Origin: Bacteroidota bacterium
GTDB lineage: Bacteria > Bacteroidota > Ignavibacteria > Ignavibacteriales > Melioribacteraceae
Direction: 5' to 3'
DNA: 64,000 bases
Assembly (NCBI GenBank): GCA_018829205.1
Contig: JAHJUE010000030.1
Location: 1 to 64,000, forward strand
Within the stretch, counting starts at the first letter, position 1; the number at the start of each line of letters is the position of its first letter. This document shows, one piece after another, positions 26,271 to 34,144 of this stretch. The notes under the pieces were generated by a model, which was not told the origin of the DNA, made no database searches, and saw only the letters and a program-made list of their open reading frames with translations. A program made the translations under genes and the position numbers.

Positions 26271-27226
26271 AATCTATATTTATTAAAAAACATGCCTTGA
26301 TTTTATTATTATTAGTGATTGTAGGTTGTGATGATGGTTTCAGTCCGAAGGGCAGTTTTGAAAACGGCTACTCGTTTTTTTGTATTATTAACGGTAACAC
26401 ATCAGTTCAAAAAGCATATGTTGCAAAAAATTATAATCCTCCAAATATAGTTCCCGGAACATTCGAAGGTGAAAAAAGTATTCCCAATGCAAAGGTAAGT
26501 TTATTCTATAATAATTCGTCTTTCTCATTTTATGATTCTACATTATTAAGCGAAGAAGATGGAAGAGTTTACTACTCATATTTTTTAGAAAATTTTTCAG
26601 TATCCGAAAATCAAATGACAATTGTGGTTGAGTTGGATGATGGTTCAGTCTTGAGTTCAAATGCAATGTGTACTGGAAATTTGAGATTCAGTTACGATTC
26701 GCAGAAAAATATAGTTTATAATTTGAAAGATGCATACAGAGTAGCCTTCTATGATAAGAATGATGCATTTTATTTTAGTCCCAAACTTTTTATAAACTAT
26801 GAAGAAAAGATTGGGAACGCGGTAATTAATAAGAGAATTGAAGTTCCGAGAAGATATTTAATTAATGGGAACGATGTTATACCCGAGTATCCCGACTTGG
26901 CTGAAAGGCTTGACTTTTATTATCCTATATTGATGATTGAAAATACGTTGAATAGTATAAAAGAGAGTGCTTTACAGAACAGTATAATCGTAATAAATAA
27001 TCTAACACTTGAGGTTCTTGAAGTTTCTGAACCATTAGCTGCCTATTTTGAAGTAAATAAAACATTCAATGACGGATTTACAATTAAATCTCAGCAGCCA
27101 GAATACAGCAATATTAATGGTGGTAAAGGAATTTTTGGATATAAGTATACTTCAGTTTTAAATGTTGGATTGGATAAATCGTGGGAAAATTTAATTGCCG
27201 ATATGGGTTATTTGTTTCTGAGATAG
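26267..27226 (+). CDS. DUF4249-like lipoprotein
   Basis: A 319-residue protein with a lipoprotein signal (lipobox IVGC, Cys21). N-terminal beta-rich half (PNAKVSLFYNN, a D-G-R turn, VVELDDGSVLSS) agrees with DUF4249, a family that commonly lies right after a TonB-dependent receptor. Overlaps the receptor gene by 4 bases (ATGA), so translation is coupled. It is likely a surface or periplasmic partner of the receptor; what it binds is unknown. Confidence 0.65.
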   Translation: MKSIFIKKHALILLLLVIVGCDDGFSPKGSFENGYSFFCIINGNTSVQKAYVAKNYNPPNIVPGTFEGEKSIPNAKVSLFYNNSSFSFYDSTLLSEEDGRVYYSYFLENFSVSENQMTIVVELDDGSVLSSNAMCTGNLRFSYDSQKNIVYNLKDAYRVAFYDKNDAFYFSPKLFINYEEKIGNAVINKRIEVPRRYLINGNDVIPEYPDLAERLDFYYPILMIENTLNSIKESALQNSIIVINNLTLEVLEVSEPLAAYFEVNKTFNDGFTIKSQQPEYSNINGGKGIFGYKYTSVLNVGLDKSWENLIADMGYLFLR

Positions 27227-27234
27227 GAGCAGAA

Positions 27235-28431
27235 TTATTTCAGGATAAACTCAATCCTTTCAAGCTTGCCGTCTATATTTTTATTTGGAGCTATGCCGTA
27301 TAATTTACAGAGAAGGGGATAAATATCAATATTCCAAATAGTTCCGGTTTTGTATCCTTTCTTAAAATCCGGCCCGGCAGCTATAAACGTTCCGTGCATA
27401 TCAATATAATTGTTATTGTAGCCATGATTCCCTTTAGTAGTATTTAGCCATTTTAGGTTTTTATCAGTTATTAATGACCATCCCAATTCGGCCGAAAGTA
27501 TTAATGGGTAAATGTTTTTATCGTTTGAATAGTGGAAGTAACCCGGAATGTTATCTTTAGTGTAAACCTTAAAATGGTTTTCGTTTTCTTTTAATCTAGT
27601 ATAAATATCATCAATATTATTATCGGCGGAATTGATTGTCATAAACGGACCGTAATCCTGTATAATACAGTCAAAACCTTTCAGTATATGGCCGATATTA
27701 ATATATTTATCAGGAGAAATTTCAGTCATGCCGTGATCGGAAACAATAATTACGTTTACGCTGTCCTGCAAATTGATGTTTACAAATCCATTAAACAGAT
27801 TATTTATCAGACTGTCCAAACGTTTTATAGAATAATTAATTTCATCGGAATTGGGTCCGAAGTTATGGCCGTATGTATCAGTAGCGTCAAAATAAAGAGT
27901 TAAAAATTTTGGACGTTCGTTATAAGGAAGTTTAAGCAGATTAATTATGCCTTCAATTCTTTGTTCATAAGGTCTTTTATGTTCGTATAATTCGTATTTA
28001 TCGGGTCTTCTTTCGGGATTATTCATATCGCTTGCAGGCCAAAAATAACAGGCGGTATTAATATTATTTTTTTTAAGAGTTTCCCAAAGAGCCTCGCCTT
28101 TATACCAATCGGTATTATTTGTTTTTGAAATATTACTTAAAGAATTCCAATTACCCGAAGTATCGGCGAACCCGTTTGATATAATTCCATGACTGTCGCA
28201 GTACATACCTGTAATTATTGAAGTATGATTCGGAAATGTTTTTGAAGGGAATACTGGTCTTAATGAAACCGCGTGAACTCCGTTTGTTTTTATTGAATCA
28301 ATAGTAGGGGTAATACCTCTTAAAGAATAGTCCCATCTGAAACCGTCGAAAGAAATTAAAATTGTATAATTTTGATTTTGACCAAATAAGAGGGAAGTAA
28401 AATAAAATATAATTATAATTAATAACTTCAT
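27235..28431 (-). CDS. Exported nucleotide pyrophosphatase/phosphodiesterase (ENPP, alkaline-phosphatase superfamily)
   Basis: A 398-residue protein with signal peptide (1-18). The nucleophile threonine is Thr65 in FPSKTFPNHTSI, the first metal aspartate is in ISFDGFRWDY, and later ligands lie in DATDTYGHNFGP, VSDHGM and the GNHGYNN histidine segment. ENPP enzymes hydrolyse phosphodiester or pyrophosphate bonds of nucleotides and related molecules outside the cytoplasm. The ATG lies only about 17 bases after the terminator of the upstream TonB receptor gene and there is no ribosome binding site, so expression may depend on read-through. Confidence 0.9.
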   Translation of the reverse strand: MKLLIIIIFYFTSLLFGQNQNYTILISFDGFRWDYSLRGITPTIDSIKTNGVHAVSLRPVFPSKTFPNHTSIITGMYCDSHGIISNGFADTSGNWNSLSNISKTNNTDWYKGEALWETLKKNNINTACYFWPASDMNNPERRPDKYELYEHKRPYEQRIEGIINLLKLPYNERPKFLTLYFDATDTYGHNFGPNSDEINYSIKRLDSLINNLFNGFVNINLQDSVNVIIVSDHGMTEISPDKYINIGHILKGFDCIIQDYGPFMTINSADNNIDDIYTRLKENENHFKVYTKDNIPGYFHYSNDKNIYPLILSAELGWSLITDKNLKWLNTTKGNHGYNNNYIDMHGTFIAAGPDFKKGYKTGTIWNIDIYPLLCKLYGIAPNKNIDGKLERIEFILK

Positions 28432-28447
28432 TTTGTTTTTAAATAAT

Positions 28448-28480
28448 AAAAAAGGCTGCCCGTTTGAGCAGCCTTTTTGT
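28448..28480 (-). terminator. Terminator between TonB receptor and ENPP gene
   Basis: AAAAGGCTGC and GCAGCCTTTT form a 10-bp stem with loop CCGTTTGA; flanked by A and T tracts, so it works in both directions. It lies 13 bases past the receptor stop codon and just before the ENPP start. Confidence 0.8.
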
Positions 28481-28493
28481 GTAAATATATTTA

Positions 28494-31196
28494 TTAATAT
28501 GAAAGTCTAATGCCGGCGTTGAAGTATCTTGGTAAACCAAAGAAAACTTCAGCGTCGTCAGCTTTGTGATTTTTTACACCATAAGCGTTAAAGCTGCTGT
28601 TATCAGTTGCATCAGAAACATATTCTTCATCAAATAAGTTGAATACATGTCCGAATACTTCGATACCGATACCGCTAAGTTTAACTGGAAGAACATAGTT
28701 TGCATGGAAATCAAATACTGAATATGCTGGAATTTTCCATGGCTGAATACCGGCATCAGCTTGGTTAGATCTATCAAACGGTTCCCATTCAGCGTAGTGG
28801 TCAGCGTATGTTTGTCCGGTTAAGAAAAGGCTTAATCCTTTTATTGGGAATAAACCAAGTGTAACAGATAATGATCTTTGAGGGCTATCGCCAACTTTTA
28901 AACCATTAACATAAGCGTTAAAAGTAACATCATTTGCACCGCCGCTAGAATAATCTTTATAAACAGCGCTTACGTCGTTTGTAAATTCCCATCTTCCTAT
29001 TGAAGCTGCTACTTCCAATAGTAATTCTCTAACAGGTTGGTAGCTAAAATCAAATTCCAGACCCTGGTGCAACTGGTCCATACCTGAAATTAAAATCATA
29101 CCTTCTGTATCTGGTGTAGGTCTGTATGTTTCAGTTGATGCCCTATCTAACCATTTAGTATAGTAATATGTAACGCCAAGACTTACGTTATCTTTATTAT
29201 AGTGGAAACCGCCTTCAACAGATTGGAATATTTCATTATTGGGATCTTGAACAACAAAACCAGTAACGTCATTAATTGTGTTGTCAAAAATTGGAGCAGA
29301 AGAAACATAACCGGCGTTAGCATAAAACATAAATTCTTTGGTTAAACGATAGCTCGCTCCGCCTTTAAATTGATACCCAATAAATGAGTCTGTTTCAGCT
29401 TTAAGTTCACCGCCGTCACTACCTTTTTTCATATGGTTTGTATAACCGTAGTTTTTCGTATTTAAACCTGCTGAAGCAAATGCAGTAACTTTTTCTGCGC
29501 TATATTCTGCTTGTGCAAATCCGCCAATCCAATCAACAGTATTTGTAAAGTCGTAATCAATTCTATCACCTAATTTTTTGAAGTATTGATCACCTGATTC
29601 AAATTGGTTTCCATTCCAATGGAATGCTGTAGCTCCTAAAAGGTCACGAACTTCTCTATAGTGGTATACTTCAGCAGTTCTCCAATCGACACCAACTTGA
29701 GCAGTAATATTATTATTTACTTTTACAACTAATTTACTAATTGCACCAAATTGATCCTGAGAGTTAACACTGTTTCTTAAAATACCGCTTCTTGCATAAT
29801 TAGGATCATTTCTTCTATCTGTAATAATTCCTGCAGCTTGGTTAATAGCAATAGTTTTGTTCCAGTCCGGAACTCTTTGGTATAATGAGGTATTAAACTG
29901 TAAGGACCCGAATGTACCAGATCCGCCGCCTCTACCGCCAGAATAATATGCTGTTGTATATAAACTAAGAACATCAGATAATTTTGAATACCAGTTTAAG
30001 TTAACCTGAGGTTTGTGGTAATAGTTTTCTCTTTCCATTATAACATTCGGATCGAATCTTTCACCTTCGCTGCCATTCCAGTATTGTTTTCCATTATAAG
30101 ATGGATCTACTTTATTCCAGTTAGCATTATATTTTAATCCTTGTTCGGCAAATTTTGCACCTTCCAACCAGCCGTCTTCTGTACCTTTTAATCCGGCTGC
30201 AAACTCATGGCTAAAAGCAGCAATGTTTAATCTATATGATCTTTGACCATGACGCTGAGGAGCACCCAACGCATATAATTCAATTCTATTATTGTCATTA
30301 ACATTATAAGCGGCGCCTAAATAATATGCCCATGCATCAGTCCATGCTTGGTCAACGACTCCATCACCGGTTTTTCTGACAATGTTTCCGTTAATTGCCC
30401 ATTTACCATCCATTAATCCGGAAGCAAATGATAGACCTGATTTAAGAAAACCTTCAGTACCAAATTCTTGTTTTAAAGAAACACCAAAATTCTGAGCGGT
30501 TGGTTCTGAAATTAAGTTCATTGAACCGCCGATAGAAGGAGTATTAAGTGTTGATGCACTTAATCCTCTTTGTAGTTCTATTGAGCCTGCGGCATCTCCA
30601 ACACCATCCCAGTTTGACCAATAAACCCATCCCCATTCAATGTCATTGATTGGAACGCCATTAATCATTACTGCAATATTTCTTTGATTAAAACCTCTAA
30701 CATTAATTCTACCGTCGCCAGCTCCGCCGCCGCCGGAGGTAGCGTAAACTGAAGGTGTTGTATTAAGTACTAATGGGATGTCTCTTGAACCAAGAGATGT
30801 TTCAATTTCTTTTTTATCAATATTTGTAAATGCAACTGGTGTTTCAAATTCTCTTGCTCTATCGGCAATCACCTCAACATTTAATGAAAATGCGTAATCT
30901 CTGAGTAAGAAATTTAATTCCATATTATTAGTTAGATTGATGTCAAATACTTTCTTTTCAAATCCAATAAAACTACAGATAACTTTGTATTCACCTGCAG
31001 TCGTTGTAATTGAAAATTTACCATCAACATCTGTAGCAGCACCTGTTGTAGTATTTTGCAAATAAACGTTTGCTCCAACAAGGGCTTCACCAGTAGCAGC
31101 ACTTGTTACCTTACCGGATATTGTATATGTCTGAGCGCTGATAACTCCGGCAAACAATACGGTAAAGAGAAGAATCAAGTAATTGATTTTCTTCAT
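28494..31196 (-). CDS. TonB-dependent outer-membrane receptor
   Basis: A 900-residue protein: signal peptide (ending VISAQ, residue 21), carboxypeptidase-regulatory-like domain (about 23-105: TISGKVTSAATGEALVGANV, FIGFEKKVF), plug domain (about 120-240: INVRGFNQRNIAVMINGVPI, GSIELQRGLSAS) and a large barrel ending in a YFNAGIRLSY strand with terminal aromatic. It has more C/G-ending codons than its neighbours, which suggests high expression. AAGGAA lies about 7 bases before the ATG. Ligand unknown; the following ENPP gene could hint at phosphorus-containing substrates (inference only). Confidence 0.9.
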   Translation of the reverse strand: MKKINYLILLFTVLFAGVISAQTYTISGKVTSAATGEALVGANVYLQNTTTGAATDVDGKFSITTTAGEYKVICSFIGFEKKVFDINLTNNMELNFLLRDYAFSLNVEVIADRAREFETPVAFTNIDKKEIETSLGSRDIPLVLNTTPSVYATSGGGGAGDGRINVRGFNQRNIAVMINGVPINDIEWGWVYWSNWDGVGDAAGSIELQRGLSASTLNTPSIGGSMNLISEPTAQNFGVSLKQEFGTEGFLKSGLSFASGLMDGKWAINGNIVRKTGDGVVDQAWTDAWAYYLGAAYNVNDNNRIELYALGAPQRHGQRSYRLNIAAFSHEFAAGLKGTEDGWLEGAKFAEQGLKYNANWNKVDPSYNGKQYWNGSEGERFDPNVIMERENYYHKPQVNLNWYSKLSDVLSLYTTAYYSGGRGGGSGTFGSLQFNTSLYQRVPDWNKTIAINQAAGIITDRRNDPNYARSGILRNSVNSQDQFGAISKLVVKVNNNITAQVGVDWRTAEVYHYREVRDLLGATAFHWNGNQFESGDQYFKKLGDRIDYDFTNTVDWIGGFAQAEYSAEKVTAFASAGLNTKNYGYTNHMKKGSDGGELKAETDSFIGYQFKGGASYRLTKEFMFYANAGYVSSAPIFDNTINDVTGFVVQDPNNEIFQSVEGGFHYNKDNVSLGVTYYYTKWLDRASTETYRPTPDTEGMILISGMDQLHQGLEFDFSYQPVRELLLEVAASIGRWEFTNDVSAVYKDYSSGGANDVTFNAYVNGLKVGDSPQRSLSVTLGLFPIKGLSLFLTGQTYADHYAEWEPFDRSNQADAGIQPWKIPAYSVFDFHANYVLPVKLSGIGIEVFGHVFNLFDEEYVSDATDNSSFNAYGVKNHKADDAEVFFGLPRYFNAGIRLSY

Positions 31197-31210
31197 AAAT
31201 CATTCCTTTT

Positions 31211-31357
31211 TTATTGATAATAGATTTTGTTAATTAATAATGTGTGTTCAAAATTAAGAAGATTAAGTAACCTGTCCAAAAATTTTGCTTCAATTAACAA
31301 TTTTTTAATCTTAGTGAGAAAACTCTTTATTTTCGTCACGGAACTGTTAATTTTCAC
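31211..31357 (-). CDS. Possible 48-residue leader ORF upstream of the TonB receptor (uncertain)
   Basis: A GTG-started frame of 48 codons ending 14 bases before the receptor start; its product is rich in Leu, Ile and Lys. It overlaps a perfect anti-16S match AAGGAGGTGA (31363-31354), whose GTG (31357-31355) is the first codon; an ATT codon lies at the ideal spacing. No homologue is recognised. It may be a translated leader or a chance frame. The rest of the 316-base gap 31197-31512 shows nothing more. Confidence 0.25.
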   Translation of the reverse strand: MKINSSVTKIKSFLTKIKKLLIEAKFLDRLLNLLNFEHTLLINKIYYQ

Positions 31358-31512
31358 CTCCTTACTTTTCCAGCCATAATTTATAAAACTAATTAATAAT
31401 AGTAAATAAATTATTACATTGATTTATTTAAAATAATTGATATGGATCAGATGCTTTATTTTTAAAGTATATTCATTTAATAAACAATTTTAAATGTTCA
31501 ACTGATATTTAA

Positions 31513-32010
31513 TCAATTAAAATTTACAAACTGAGTGGGGAAGTCAAAATCTGCTTCTCGAACTGCCTTCATAACTTCCTGTAAATCATCTTTTTTTGGT
31601 CCCTGTACACGAATTTTTTCGTCCATTATTTGAGCAGTAACTTTAACTTTTAAATCCTTTATAAGCTTTGTAATTTTTTTAGCATTCTCTTTTTCAATAC
31701 CGCTTAATAAATTTATAACCTGTTTTAATCTTCCGCCGGAAGAGGTTTCTGGTTCACCATACTTAAGCGCTTTTATAGAAATTCCGCGTTTAATAAATTT
31801 TGATTGGATTATATCAATGCTTTGTTTTCTGGCGTAGTCATCCTTGGTGTTTATGGTAAGTAATTTATCTTTTTTATTCAGCTCGCATGTAGTGTGCGAA
31901 TCTTTTAAATCATAACGCTGTGTAATTTCTTTCACCGCTTGATTTAAAGCGTTGTCAACTTCCTGCATATCAATTTCTGAAACAATGTCGAATGAAGAGT
32001 TGCTGGCCAT
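31513..32010 (-). CDS. YajQ-family cyclic-di-GMP-binding protein
   Basis: A 165-residue protein that matches YajQ/UPF0234 along its full length: SFDIVSEIDMQEVDNALNQA, an EITQRYDLKDSHT stretch, and the C-terminal IRVQGPKKDDLQEVMKAVRE. Members have two RRM-like domains; some bind c-di-GMP and act with transcription factors, others bind nucleic acid or nucleotides. The ligand here is not known. Stands alone. GGGAGA lies before the ATG (rc of 32015-32020). Confidence 0.92.
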   Translation of the reverse strand: MASNSSFDIVSEIDMQEVDNALNQAVKEITQRYDLKDSHTTCELNKKDKLLTINTKDDYARKQSIDIIQSKFIKRGISIKALKYGEPETSSGGRLKQVINLLSGIEKENAKKITKLIKDLKVKVTAQIMDEKIRVQGPKKDDLQEVMKAVREADFDFPTQFVNFN

Positions 32011-32293
32011 CTTATTTCTCCCGTTCTTTTAGGTAAAAATATAAAAATAATATGAAGGAATGAATAATAATTTAAACATAGTGTTGCAGTACTCCTGAAA
32101 AATATTCATAAAATTATTTTAAAAAATTTCTAATTATTTTAGCGATTAAAAGTATCCTGCAAAAATTGCGGATTTAGGTTTTAATAGAAATAAGAATGTA
32201 ACGAACAAAGGTTAAAGTCGGAGACGGCTTCCCCAATCCAATAAAGACGTGCTGTTTAGACTCGAAAACAGAGATTAGTTTTATAAATATTTT

Positions 32294-32346
32294 TTAATGA
32301 AGTCGGGGTGATCCCGCTTTGAGCGGGACGTCCTTCCCGATTCAAT
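32294..32346 (-). repeat. Deleted partial copy of the tRNA-Pro locus
   Basis: TTAATGAAGTCGGGGTGAT at 32294-32312 repeats 32382-32400, which is the last 10 bases of tRNA-Pro with its 3' flank. CTTCCCGATTCAAT at 32333-32346 repeats 32505-32518, the 5' flank of the tRNA. Between them only 20 bases remain, holding the hairpin TCCCGC/GCGGGA, where the real locus has 104. A still more decayed copy may lie at about 32214-32243. In 32011-32293 I see no gene. Confidence 0.7.
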
Positions 32347-32390
32347 CTGCAAGTTCTTTAAATTGAATCGAAAAATAATTATTAATGAAG

Positions 32391-32464
32391 TCGGGGTGAT
32401 AGGATTCGAACCTACGGCCTCTTCGTCCCGAACGAAGCGCGCTACCGGGCTGCGCTACACCCCG
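32391..32464 (-). tRNA. tRNA-Pro (anticodon CGG)
   Basis: On the minus strand it reads CGGGGTGTAGCGCAGCCCGG..., an anticodon stem CTTCG/CGAAG with loop TTCGGGA (CGG at 34-36), T-arm AGGTTCGAATCCT, an acceptor strand CACCCCG pairing with CGGGGTG, and discriminator A. 74 bases; CCA is not encoded. It closely resembles E. coli tRNA-Pro(CGG) in the D and anticodon arms. Confidence 0.95.
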
Positions 32465-32650
32465 AAAATAAAATCTTAAAAAATTACAGAGGGGAAACAA
32501 CATTCTTCCCGATTCAATAAACATTTTGTAAATATTATAAATCTCAAATTAAATTAAAATACATCTAAAGAATTATTGGAATTTTTTCGAATATGAATAT
32601 GTAATTTAAATCACTGCATTAAAAATAGATTACAAATATATTATTTTTGT

Positions 32651-32664
32651 TTTACATATGTAAA
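32651..32664. promoter_or_regulatory. 14-bp perfect palindrome upstream of ompA-like gene
   Basis: TTTACATATGTAAA is a perfect palindrome, 121 bases before the OmpA-like start. A second inverted repeat follows at 32696-32715 (GCTTATTT, TGTT, AAATAAGC). Either could be an operator; the region 32465-32784 has no other recognisable content apart from the promoter-like element below. Confidence 0.35.
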
Positions 32665-32724
32665 TAAAATTTTTATCAACTTCTTGACTATTACGGCTTA
32701 TTTTGTTAAATAAGCTTAAAGAAT

Positions 32725-32753
32725 TTTGTTAACTGTTGAATTCTAAATCTTTG
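32725..32753 (+). promoter_or_regulatory. Candidate promoter of the OmpA-like gene
   Basis: TTTG at 32725-32728 and AATCTTTG at 32746-32753, 17 bases apart, approximate the Bacteroidota -33/-7 elements (TTTG, TAnnTTTG), with one mismatch in the -7. The ATG lies 31 bases further on, behind TTGAGGAAATT. Confidence 0.3.
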
Positions 32754-32784
32754 TTAAATATATGTTTCCTAAATTGAGGAAATT

Positions 32785-33885
32785 ATGAAGAAAGTTATAC
32801 ATCTTGTTATTATATTTTTTTTCGTGCTATTATCTTCTAATTCATTTGCGCAGGTAGCACAGGATAGCTGGGGATTTGGATTTGGCGCGTCTTATCCTAA
32901 ATTAATTAGCACCAATATTTCATCCTCGACTTTAAATTACGGCGGGTTTTTAAGTTTAACACGTGACTTATCTGAGCATTCAGGTTTCAGATTTTACGGA
33001 AAATATTCTCATCTTGAAGGAACCTGGGGCGCTTCTCAAACCACATCAATTGAATCAATTTTAGGGGGAGCCGATTTTGTTTTCAGATTTGTTCCTTGTG
33101 AACCAGTGTCGCCGTATATTTCTATCGGCGCCGGAGCCAACTATTATATGCTTGACAATCCTTCAACAGTAGGACTAAAAGACAATTATTTCGATTTAAC
33201 TTTGACAGGCAGTTTAGGAATTCTTTGGAGATTAAGCCATGATTGGAATTTGACAACTGAGTTCACTTACCAAACTGTTGACGGTTCAAATTTTGACGGT
33301 AATTCAGCTTCCAGTCCTAACGGCGGAATTTTAGGCGGAGTAACTGATTCATATATGACTTTTGATTTAGGTTTCCTTTATTATTTTGATAAAGGCGCTC
33401 CTTCAAAAATTTGCGAAATTTACAGCGGCTTAAGCAGTAATAATTCTGACCCGGTTGATTATGAAAGAATTGAAAATATTGTTAAAAAACATATTCCTAA
33501 AGAAGTAGTTAAAGAAGTTGTTGTTGAGAAACCGGTTAGATCAGAAAAAAAATGGGTGCTTGTTGGTGTTAATTTCGATTATGGCAGCACAAAATTAAGT
33601 TCTGAATCGTATCCTATCTTATTCCATGCCGTTCAGGTATTGTTGCAGAATCCAGATATGCAGGTTGAAATCCAGGGTTATACGGATAATATCGGATCGG
33701 AAAAAGCGAATTTGAAACTATCTGAAAAACGAGCTCAAATGATTAAAAATTATCTTGTCGCAAGAGGAATTGACGGAAATAGACTTAAAGTCGTTGGTTA
33801 TGGCGAAGCTAAACCGATTGCCGATAATAAAACAGCCGACGGAAGATCAATGAATAGAAGAATCGAATTTAAAATTCTAAATTAA
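32785..33885 (+). CDS. OmpA-family outer-membrane protein
   Basis: A 366-residue protein: signal peptide (ending NSFAQ, residue 23), an N-terminal eight-stranded barrel (about 28-212), a linker with VVKEVVVEKP, and a C-terminal OmpA peptidoglycan-binding domain (about 255-366) with VNFDYGSTKLSSES, VEIQGYTDNIGSEKANLKLS and RSMNRRIEFKI. The domain keeps the Asp and Arg residues that bind diaminopimelate. It links outer membrane and wall. GAGGA lies 5 bases before the ATG; palindromes and a promoter-like element lie upstream and a strong terminator downstream. Confidence 0.93.
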   Translation: MKKVIHLVIIFFFVLLSSNSFAQVAQDSWGFGFGASYPKLISTNISSSTLNYGGFLSLTRDLSEHSGFRFYGKYSHLEGTWGASQTTSIESILGGADFVFRFVPCEPVSPYISIGAGANYYMLDNPSTVGLKDNYFDLTLTGSLGILWRLSHDWNLTTEFTYQTVDGSNFDGNSASSPNGGILGGVTDSYMTFDLGFLYYFDKGAPSKICEIYSGLSSNNSDPVDYERIENIVKKHIPKEVVKEVVVEKPVRSEKKWVLVGVNFDYGSTKLSSESYPILFHAVQVLLQNPDMQVEIQGYTDNIGSEKANLKLSEKRAQMIKNYLVARGIDGNRLKVVGYGEAKPIADNKTADGRSMNRRIEFKILN

Positions 33886-33908
33886 TTATTCTCAATTTTG
33901 TTTTAGGG

Positions 33909-33937
33909 AAAGGGCCGTTTTTACGGCCCTTTCTTAT
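33909..33937 (+). terminator. Terminator of the OmpA-like gene
   Basis: AAAGGGCCGT and ACGGCCCTTT form a 10-bp GC-rich stem with loop TTTT, followed by CTTATTTT. Confidence 0.85.
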
Positions 33938-33997
33938 TTTAAACAAATATAATTATTAATAAACTCTCCCTTACTTTACTTTTATTAAATTTTAATT

Positions 33998-34005
33998 TAG
34001 CTTTG
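33998..34005 (+). promoter_or_regulatory. Candidate -7 element of the pyr operon promoter
   Basis: TAGCTTTG matches TAnnTTTG and repeats the element before the suhB-like gene. A TTTG -33 box is not clear; the region 33975-33985 is T-rich. The transcript from here would contain the PyrR-type loop at 34045 and the terminator at 34110. Confidence 0.35.
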
Positions 34006-34044
34006 TTCAATTAAAAAATATTTATACGCCCGATAACGGTGTAA

Positions 34045-34077
34045 TCCTTTAAACTTATCCGGAGAGATAAAAAAGGA
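34045..34077 (+). promoter_or_regulatory. PyrR-binding loop in the pyr leader
   Basis: TCCTTT (34045-34050) pairs with AAAGGA (34072-34077); after an AAAC bulge on the 5' side and one A on the 3' side, TTAT pairs with ATAA around a loop TATCCGGAGAGAT. The core UCCGGAGAGA fits the PyrR consensus UCCNGNGAGG except the last base, and the neighbouring pair is changed in a compensating way (U-A). Lower stem, purine bulge and upper stem match the known PyrR RNA ligand of Gram-positive bacteria. Confidence 0.65.
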
Positions 34078-34109
34078 ATGAAAATAAAATTCAACAAATA
34101 AAAAGAGGA

Positions 34110-34140
34110 CCTCTGCGACAATAGTCAAAGAGGATTTTTT
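34110..34140 (+). terminator. Attenuator-type terminator overlapping the pyrR ribosome binding site
   Basis: CCTCT (34110-34114) pairs with AGAGG (34129-34133), with an inner GAC/GTC pair, and T6 follows at 34135. The 3' arm AGAGGA is also the only Shine-Dalgarno sequence of pyrR (10 bases before ATG 34145). An AGAGG at 34104-34108 can compete for CCTCT, giving an alternative fold. This supports control by termination, by blocking of the ribosome site, or both. Confidence 0.6.
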
Positions 34141-34144
34141 GTAT

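Noticed and set aside
32342-32524. 60-codon minus-strand frame containing GVAQPGSALRSGRRGRRFESY
   Set aside because: This is the well-known false translation of a tRNA-Pro gene.
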